From Barthelona sp. PAP020 (Eukaryota > Metamonada: BaSk clade): 62,323 nt of DNA. The position numbers and the translations under genes were made by a program. The notes below the pieces were generated by a model, which was given only the letters and a program-made list of their open reading frames with translations, ran no database searches and was not told the DNA's origin. Below, in pieces: positions 56,830-62,323 of this stretch; position 1 is the stretch's first letter, and the number at the start of each line of letters is the position of its first letter. The stretch is taken from positions 1-62,323 of the forward strand of contig JARQWU010000032.1 of the NCBI GenBank assembly GCA_040182905.1, read 5' to 3'.

Positions 56830-59709
56830 ATGGGTATTTGCTGTTCTAGTGAATCCAGATTAAGTCGACGATTCAATTTAATATTTGTTGAAGAAAACAA
56901 TCCTTATAATTTGAGTAATTTGAATGATTTAATTGATTATTTATTAATTAATCCAAATGAATGTAATAATGTTGGACAATTATTATTTGAACGAACGACA
57001 GAACAATGCAAAGAAAAAGATTTTGTGAATTTAAATGTTTCTTTGGAATTTGCTTATTTATTCATTGTCAATTGTTTTGATCAAATAGTTCAATTTGATT
57101 CTTCAATAATTAAAATGATTCAAAAGATATTCACTTTTTTTCAAGAAAATTATCAAAATTCTAATCAAAACCATATTGATGAAGCACATAAAATATGTTT
57201 AAAGAACTTAGATTTATTAAATTTATTTTTTGAAAAAGATTTAAAAGTTTCTTCCAGAAATTATTCAAATTTTGTTGATTTTTTGACCTCACTTGCTTTA
57301 AATACATTTGGTAATAAACGAGGTTTTCTTGAAAGACGTTATTTAGCATTACATTGTTTACATACTCTTTTGACGAAGATCAATGGTAGAACCATTGCAT
57401 ATTTCACACAAATATTTCCTTGCACTTTATCAAATTTGACATTTGATTTGGAAATAACCTCTGAAAAAAAGATTGAGAATTTATATGAATCAATTGAAAA
57501 TTTCCAAAATTTTAGACCCTCAAATTTTGAATCTTTTTGGAATTCTCCTGATTTGTCAACTTTATCTGTTGAAGAAATTATGGTTTCTTTGAAGACTTTA
57601 TCGTTGAGTGTTTTGGATATTTTGATTTCAACTTCTTCCGTTGATGCTTTAAAATTGATAATACGTTGTTTGAATGAAAATCCTGATTTAATTTTATTGA
57701 AAAACTATTATTTGCTTCCGATCAGTTCCTATAAAGAAACGATTGACATTGAAATTATAGATAATGATGTTGAAAAGGAAATACCAGCAAATATTGAGCA
57801 TTTTAATATGAGCAATCAATTATTTGATATTATTTTGAACAGCGTACCAAAACATGGATTGAGTAGCATTTATGAAACATTATTGTTACGAAATCATTCA
57901 TGTTTGATTGACAACATTATATCTCCATTATCAACCACTATAAACACAAACACATTAACAACTAATCAACATCAATTATTTGTTGACCAAGAAGAAAGGT
58001 TAGAAGAGCAAAATTTCTATTTAACTCTGTTATATTTTTTGTTATCTTTTGATGAAAGTTTACTTGATTCAACCTTAATGCGTTTAATATATAATCATAT
58101 AACCCAACATTTGATATGGAAATATGAAAAAACTTTAAACGAAAATTTTTATATTTTTGATTATGAAAGAATTCCATTAATTGCCCTATCTAAACATTTG
58201 GAATATCAAAAATGGATAATTTTGAAATTTTTGAATTTTCTTGTTTATAATTCAAATATTGATGAAAGAGTTTCATTTTTACAAAAGATCAATTTATTGT
58301 TTCAAACATATATGATTGATCAATATAAGCATAGTAACATAGTCAATTTAAAATACGATGAAAACTTTCAAAACTTTTACATTTCATTAATTTATTTCTT
58401 TTTGGATTTTTTAAATATTATTTTAGATCAATTGAGTTCGTCTGAGATAATTGAGATTAAATGTATTTTAAACAATTTATTTTTAATTAATTTTATGTTA
58501 TTGAGTATTGTTATAAATTTCATTGAAGAAACTGACTGCAAAAGAAATGAAAAATGTGAAAAATTGGAAAAATTATGCTTATTCAATTCAAAAATTCATT
58601 CTTTTTTTGTTAAAATTAAAAATCATTATAAAATGGAGAATAAGATCATGTTTGACATTGAAACAATTTATGAACTAATTTTCTATTCTCTGAATTTATT
58701 GTTAACAAGAATTCAATTGAAAGAATTGAAAAAAACAGATCAACAATTGATATTCAATCTATTAATCATTTTGATTGAATTGATACCTGTTAATACAACT
58801 TTTGAAAGTTTTATAATTAAAAATTTTGACATATTTATTAATTCAATATCAAAAGCACAATTTTTGGAATTATTTGAATTTTTTAGAAGAAAAATATTTT
58901 TTTCAAGTTCAAACTTTTCAAAAAATTACAAAAATTTATTAATTTTGTGTGTTGAACATTTGTATTTAGAATTAATGAATAGTTTCAAATGTTTTGATGA
59001 TAATTCCAGTAATATCGTTGTTAATTTCTTCACTAAAAATTATTTATCACCATTACAAACCTTTTTTAATTTCATTAAAGATTCTTATTCAAAGATGGCG
59101 GTAGAAACTGGTAATTGTGTGGATAATTTGAATCAACAAGAATATACAGATGAAAAGATAAATAGAAATGATGTAAATGATAGAAATGTAAATGAGATTA
59201 TATGTTTTAACGTTGAGATTATTGCCAATTCTTTTATTTTACTGGATTTCTTGAATACTCCTAAAGATTCCAAAAGTTTTAAATCACTCTTTTTCAATGA
59301 AAATACTAATGTTCTTAAAAAAGCAGATAATCAAAACATTTTAAAAATTTTTAATCAAAACTTTGATTTAAAATTTGTTTTCAATCAAAAAAAATTTTCA
59401 GAATTTTTCTTTTTCAAATATTTAACCATAAATAATTCCTTGAATTTATCTGAAGAAGATTCTTTTATAACTAACCCTTATAGAGATTTTGTTTTAGGTA
59501 TGAATGATAATAGCACTATTAATACTGATAAAAATATGAATAAAATGCAAAATGAAAAGATTATTGAGGACAAAAAGAATAAAGGTGATGCAAATATTAG
59601 AAGAGGCAGTCTATCATTTGGTTTGCATGTTGATTCCAATGTTAGTTTATATGCTAATGATTCAGAAGATGATATGGTCCCTTTATTTTTTGGTTCTTTA
59701 ATTCAATAA
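56830..59709 (+). CDS. Unrecognised protein with an MGxxCC-type lipid anchor
   Basis: 959 residues. The N-terminus MGICCSSES has Gly2, a small residue context and two cysteines, a standard set for N-myristoylation followed by palmitoylation, so the protein is probably membrane-bound. The rest is largely helical with Leu/Ile/Phe-rich repeats over about 30-860, then a low-complexity polar linker and a short C-terminal piece (VPLFFGSLIQ). The plan resembles dymeclin or HID-1, Golgi proteins with an N-myristoylated helical superhelix, but I see no diagnostic motif for either. ATG 56830 is the first in frame and gives the lipidation signal. Confidence 0.55.
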   Translation: MGICCSSESRLSRRFNLIFVEENNPYNLSNLNDLIDYLLINPNECNNVGQLLFERTTEQCKEKDFVNLNVSLEFAYLFIVNCFDQIVQFDSSIIKMIQKIFTFFQENYQNSNQNHIDEAHKICLKNLDLLNLFFEKDLKVSSRNYSNFVDFLTSLALNTFGNKRGFLERRYLALHCLHTLLTKINGRTIAYFTQIFPCTLSNLTFDLEITSEKKIENLYESIENFQNFRPSNFESFWNSPDLSTLSVEEIMVSLKTLSLSVLDILISTSSVDALKLIIRCLNENPDLILLKNYYLLPISSYKETIDIEIIDNDVEKEIPANIEHFNMSNQLFDIILNSVPKHGLSSIYETLLLRNHSCLIDNIISPLSTTINTNTLTTNQHQLFVDQEERLEEQNFYLTLLYFLLSFDESLLDSTLMRLIYNHITQHLIWKYEKTLNENFYIFDYERIPLIALSKHLEYQKWIILKFLNFLVYNSNIDERVSFLQKINLLFQTYMIDQYKHSNIVNLKYDENFQNFYISLIYFFLDFLNIILDQLSSSEIIEIKCILNNLFLINFMLLSIVINFIEETDCKRNEKCEKLEKLCLFNSKIHSFFVKIKNHYKMENKIMFDIETIYELIFYSLNLLLTRIQLKELKKTDQQLIFNLLIILIELIPVNTTFESFIIKNFDIFINSISKAQFLELFEFFRRKIFFSSSNFSKNYKNLLILCVEHLYLELMNSFKCFDDNSSNIVVNFFTKNYLSPLQTFFNFIKDSYSKMAVETGNCVDNLNQQEYTDEKINRNDVNDRNVNEIICFNVEIIANSFILLDFLNTPKDSKSFKSLFFNENTNVLKKADNQNILKIFNQNFDLKFVFNQKKFSEFFFFKYLTINNSLNLSEEDSFITNPYRDFVLGMNDNSTINTDKNMNKMQNEKIIEDKKNKGDANIRRGSLSFGLHVDSNVSLYANDSEDDMVPLFFGSLIQ

Positions 59710-60131
59710 ATGTTTTTCTTTTCTTTTTACCAAATAGATAAATTTTGCTTCAAATTGGTTGGAATGAAAAAGATTTGTTTCTTTTTGTCTTTTTCTTTGT
59801 TTAAAAAGGCATATCAGTTTGGTCTTTAAAACAATCATAAATTAAAGAATTTTTTACCAATTTATTGATGGATTCACAAAGAAAAGCAACAGATTCAATG
59901 GTGATTTTTGGAAAAGATTTGTTTGTTGCGTTGAAATTTTCTCTGTTCTTTTTCTTTCTTTTCTGTGTGAAAAGTATGAAATCAAAATTTTGCAATCCCA
60001 AAAGTACAAAGCTTCAGAAAACCATAAAAACAAAAAGATGACATGTAAATTGTTTTGCTCTCACAAATTCATTACCACAATGTGAAGTTTCAATCAAAAG
60101 AAAAAAAAAAAAACACCATTATATCACATAT
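59710..60131. other. Gene-free stretch between convergent genes
   Basis: 422 T-rich bases between two 3' ends. A minus-strand open frame (59801-60001) looks like chance. A poly-A run lies near 60100. Nothing else is seen. Confidence 0.5.
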
Positions 60132-60653
60132 TTATTCTAAACGAGAATTTCTTCCATCAATTTTACGTTTGTTCTTTTTATTTTCTGACACATCTTGAGA
60201 AATTGGACTAACTCTATAAAATCCAGGAGCAGGATTAATAGGTCTTGCACGATCACAATTATTGGATGGAGAACTTAACAATTCAGTTCTTGGATCAATA
60301 TTTAACTCTTCATCATCTAAAAGGTTATCAATAACATTTTCTTCATCATTATGTTGTTTTCCTTTGGCTAAGTCTTCAGATAAAGCTTTAAATAAACGAA
60401 CTTTTTGTTCTTTTGATAATTCACCAAAGTTGAAATTCTCCACTTTCTTTTCCTTTATCTCTTGATATCTCAAATCATTGATTTTGTTTTTTTGTTCCTT
60501 TAATAATCTGAATAAAACAAAAACTAACGAAATTAAACCTGTACAAAAAAATCCCAAAACAATAGCCAACCAATTATGTCTAACTTCTTCAGATGTAACT
60601 TTAAATAAATAAAAAGCAATCTGTTTAATCAAATCGAATGCTTGAACCTTCAT
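60132..60653 (-). CDS. Small single-pass membrane protein
   Basis: 173 residues. An N-terminal stretch of about 25 residues precedes one membrane segment at about 26-47 (NWLAIVLGFFCTGLISLVFV). The remaining 125 residues are charged, starting with RLLKEQKNKINDLRYQEIKEK and passing through an acidic run (DDEELNIDPRTE) to a basic tail. There is no cleavable signal, so it is probably an anchored or type III protein facing the cytosol. Unrecognised. TTTTTATCA lies about 95 bases upstream. Confidence 0.5.
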   Translation of the reverse strand: MKVQAFDLIKQIAFYLFKVTSEEVRHNWLAIVLGFFCTGLISLVFVLFRLLKEQKNKINDLRYQEIKEKKVENFNFGELSKEQKVRLFKALSEDLAKGKQHNDEENVIDNLLDDEELNIDPRTELLSSPSNNCDRARPINPAPGFYRVSPISQDVSENKKNKRKIDGRNSRLE

Positions 60654-60904
60654 TATTCAGAAAAAATATCAAAAGCAGAAAAATCTTCCAAAAATTATCA
60701 CTTGCAAGAGACTTTAAAAATATCTCATGAATATGAAAGAGTTCTTTTTATCAAAAATTGAACTTAAAAATATCAAAGAAATTGAAAAACAAAAAAGAAT
60801 TAGAATAATTACATTTATACACAAATTATATACAGAATTTTAAATAATAAAAATTATATACTCCAGATTCCCTTTCAAAAATCTTCTTCCAAAATAAAAA
60901 ACAA

Positions 60905-62011
60905 TCATTTCAAGTAATTAACCCATCTATCAATTATCATAACTTCTTCAACTTTTTCAAAATAACAACGGGCTAATTCAGTCATAAATAACATTTTTTC
61001 ATACATGTCTCTGAATTTGCAGACAAAGATATGATCACGCGATTGATTTCTCAATTTAATACCAACAGTTATTGAATTCAATATTGTATGATTGGAGGAA
61101 TTATCTTCTTTCAATCTTTTGTCAAACTCTGAGTAATCTTCATGTGTAACATTCAAATGATTCTTTGTAATAGGTCTATCAACATAAACACGTTCAATAT
61201 TTCCAATGTCAATGGTAGCTTTTAATTTATCTATTTTACACAAATGTTTATGCAAACCAAATGAAAAAATTCGATGATTCGACAATGCAACAAGTCTCAA
61301 TTTCCCTTTATTCTTTCCAGAAATAATAGAAACCCATGCTAAATGTTGAAGTATTTCATCATCTTCTTCCACATTGGCCCTATTTAAAAAAGGTCCTTCA
61401 ATTTCTAATTGTCGAACCATAAATAATAAACGATGTGTTGCATGAACAAAAGAAATACAATCCCCGAGATTTTCAGCAAAAAAATGAACACTTACAACTG
61501 CACAATCATCAGAAGGTTGTCCAATAATCAATTCGTTTGAATGGAAAAAGGGTTTTTCATAACTCTGATGAAATCTTGATTTTGAACGACTTTTAATTGC
61601 ACCATTATGATACAAACATTGAATATGTAAAAAGAAACCACTCATATGAGTTTGATCAATATGAATTCTTTCAATAGTTCTGATATCATGACGCAATATA
61701 ATTTTTTGAGTAACACTATCAAATAAATACATGCTTTTATCAGTAAACATCATTCTCATTATTCTATCATCATCATTTCGAACGTAACCTTCAAATATAA
61801 ATGTTTCCTCATTTTTATTACATATTTCAGAGAAAGGATATTGATTTATGTGTTGACTAGGTAATAGATATACAATTCGATTTCGTTTTTCACGTTCTTT
61901 TTCAGCTTGTTTCAATTTCATCGATTCAACAAGATCAAACTTAATATCAAAATCTTTGCGAGATTCTCTTCGTTGAATTGTGGTTATTCGACGAGCGCTG
62001 CTTCTACTCAT
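60905..62011 (-). CDS. Unrecognised protein, possibly with PH/GRAM-like folds
   Basis: 368 residues from ATG 62011 (MSRSSARR); upstream in-frame codons have no ATG. After a basic N-terminus, residues about 60-195 read as two beta-rich blocks (FIFEGYVRND, MYLFDSVTQKIILRHDIRTI), as in PH or GRAM domains. Residues about 220-340 contain a second set (LVALSNHRIFSFGLHKHLCKI). The end is helical and acidic (EEVMIIDRWVNYLK). No membrane segment. It diverges from the gene at 62064 with 52 bases between the ATGs. A membrane-binding adaptor is one option. Confidence 0.45.
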   Translation of the reverse strand: MSRSSARRITTIQRRESRKDFDIKFDLVESMKLKQAEKEREKRNRIVYLLPSQHINQYPFSEICNKNEETFIFEGYVRNDDDRIMRMMFTDKSMYLFDSVTQKIILRHDIRTIERIHIDQTHMSGFFLHIQCLYHNGAIKSRSKSRFHQSYEKPFFHSNELIIGQPSDDCAVVSVHFFAENLGDCISFVHATHRLLFMVRQLEIEGPFLNRANVEEDDEILQHLAWVSIISGKNKGKLRLVALSNHRIFSFGLHKHLCKIDKLKATIDIGNIERVYVDRPITKNHLNVTHEDYSEFDKRLKEDNSSNHTILNSITVGIKLRNQSRDHIFVCKFRDMYEKMLFMTELARCYFEKVEEVMIIDRWVNYLK

Positions 62012-62063
62012 AATAATAAACAAAGAAAACGAAACATTTTTTTATTTTCTTCTCCTCCATAAA

Positions 62064-62207
62064 ATGTTTCGAAATTTAAAAGTAAACATCCAAAAACAAT
62101 TAATACTCGAAAATTTATCTTTAAAAGAAGAATCAAATAGTCAAAATCGATTCTCACTCGTTAAAAACTTTTTTTTTCCAATAGAAAGGTATATTCACCT
62201 AACATAA
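62064..62207 (+). CDS. Start of an unrecognised gene, possibly intron-containing
   Basis: A plus-strand ATG at 62064 opens a frame of 47 codons ending at 62207. The first 41 residues are gene-like (MFRNLKVNIQKQLILENLSL). AG|GTATAT at 62187-62194 resembles the CDC14 donor, and TTTTGATATAG ends at 62320, so the frame may continue through an intron of about 130 bases and leave the window. The splice reading is a guess. Confidence 0.3.
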   Translation: MFRNLKVNIQKQLILENLSLKEESNSQNRFSLVKNFFFPIERYIHLT

Positions 62208-62235
62208 TTAATAATTTTCAAATATGCGGGAAAAT

Positions 62236-62255
62236 TTTTTCCTGCGCAGGAAAAA
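62236..62255. repeat. 20-base perfect palindrome
   Basis: TTTTTCCTGCGCAGGAAAAA is a perfect palindrome, and with one bulged base pairing extends over about 62229-62261 (GGGAAAA...TTTTCC). Its CCTGCGCAGG core stands out from the A/T-rich surroundings. It could form a cruciform or bind a dimeric protein; nothing is known. Confidence 0.5.
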
Positions 62256-62323
62256 TTTTCCTTCCCATTTTTGGCAAATATGAAATTTTTTTTTTCACAT
62301 AAACATACTTTTTGATATAGTAC

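Noticed and set aside
1-62323. Trichomonad-type initiator (TCAYTWYTCATTA) close to start codons
   Set aside because: Upstream regions of the genes checked do not show it consistently, so it cannot be used to assign the organism.

Overview
The window is eukaryotic nuclear DNA from an AT-rich, gene-dense, intron-poor protist. The evidence is a set of purely eukaryotic families: kinesin-5, CDC14, a CENP-C-like cupin protein, RER1, PIG-H, a FYVE protein, a CLK-type kinase, a U-box/TPR protein and an NHE exchanger. Reading frames are long and nearly uninterrupted, intergenic gaps are short and T/A-rich, and both strands are used about equally. TAA, TAG and TGA all end genes, so the code looks standard. 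A CIMIP2/FAM166-like protein (a family of axonemal microtubule inner proteins) suggests a flagellum. I cannot assign a lineage; an anaerobic or microaerophilic flagellate would fit, but that is inference. At least one spliceosomal intron is visible, a 39-base intron near the start of CDC14.

Layout. 1-9.5 kb: start of a minus-strand gene, a Plus3/AT-hook protein, a repeat copy, a U-box/TPR protein, an LRR/coiled-coil/EF-hand protein divergent from RER1, two unrecognised proteins and a second repeat copy. 9.5-21.5 kb: a large membrane protein resembling a divergent two-domain adenylyl cyclase, an NTF2+RRM (G3BP-like) protein, a FYVE+armadillo protein, a protein rich in S/T-P sites, a helical-repeat protein and PIG-H. 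21.7-33.1 kb: a single-chain citrate lyase (alpha, acyl-carrier and beta parts fused), a CENP-C-like protein, a PAT1-like protein, an NHE exchanger, an Ap4A phosphorylase and a CLK-like kinase. 33.3-40.1 kb: a repeat-rich island with two opposed copies of the dispersed repeat and a structured insert, the CIMIP2-like protein, a cyclin, an unknown protein and glycogen branching enzyme. 40.4-62.3 kb: a 2036-residue LRR/coiled-coil protein, kinesin-5, an MFS transporter fused to a GNAT acetyltransferase, CDC14, coiled-coil and helical proteins, two small unknowns and the start of another gene at the right edge.

There is no operon logic; neighbours are mostly unrelated. Several genes belong to mitosis and the cytoskeleton (CENP-C-like, kinesin-5, CDC14, CLK, cyclin, large coiled-coil proteins). 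The most unusual items are the tripartite citrate lyase with its prosthetic-group serine retained, the MFS-GNAT fusion, a previously unnamed dispersed repeat with at least four recognisable copies, and a hairpin-rich insert inside one copy. No tRNA, rRNA, CRISPR array or intact transposase was seen.
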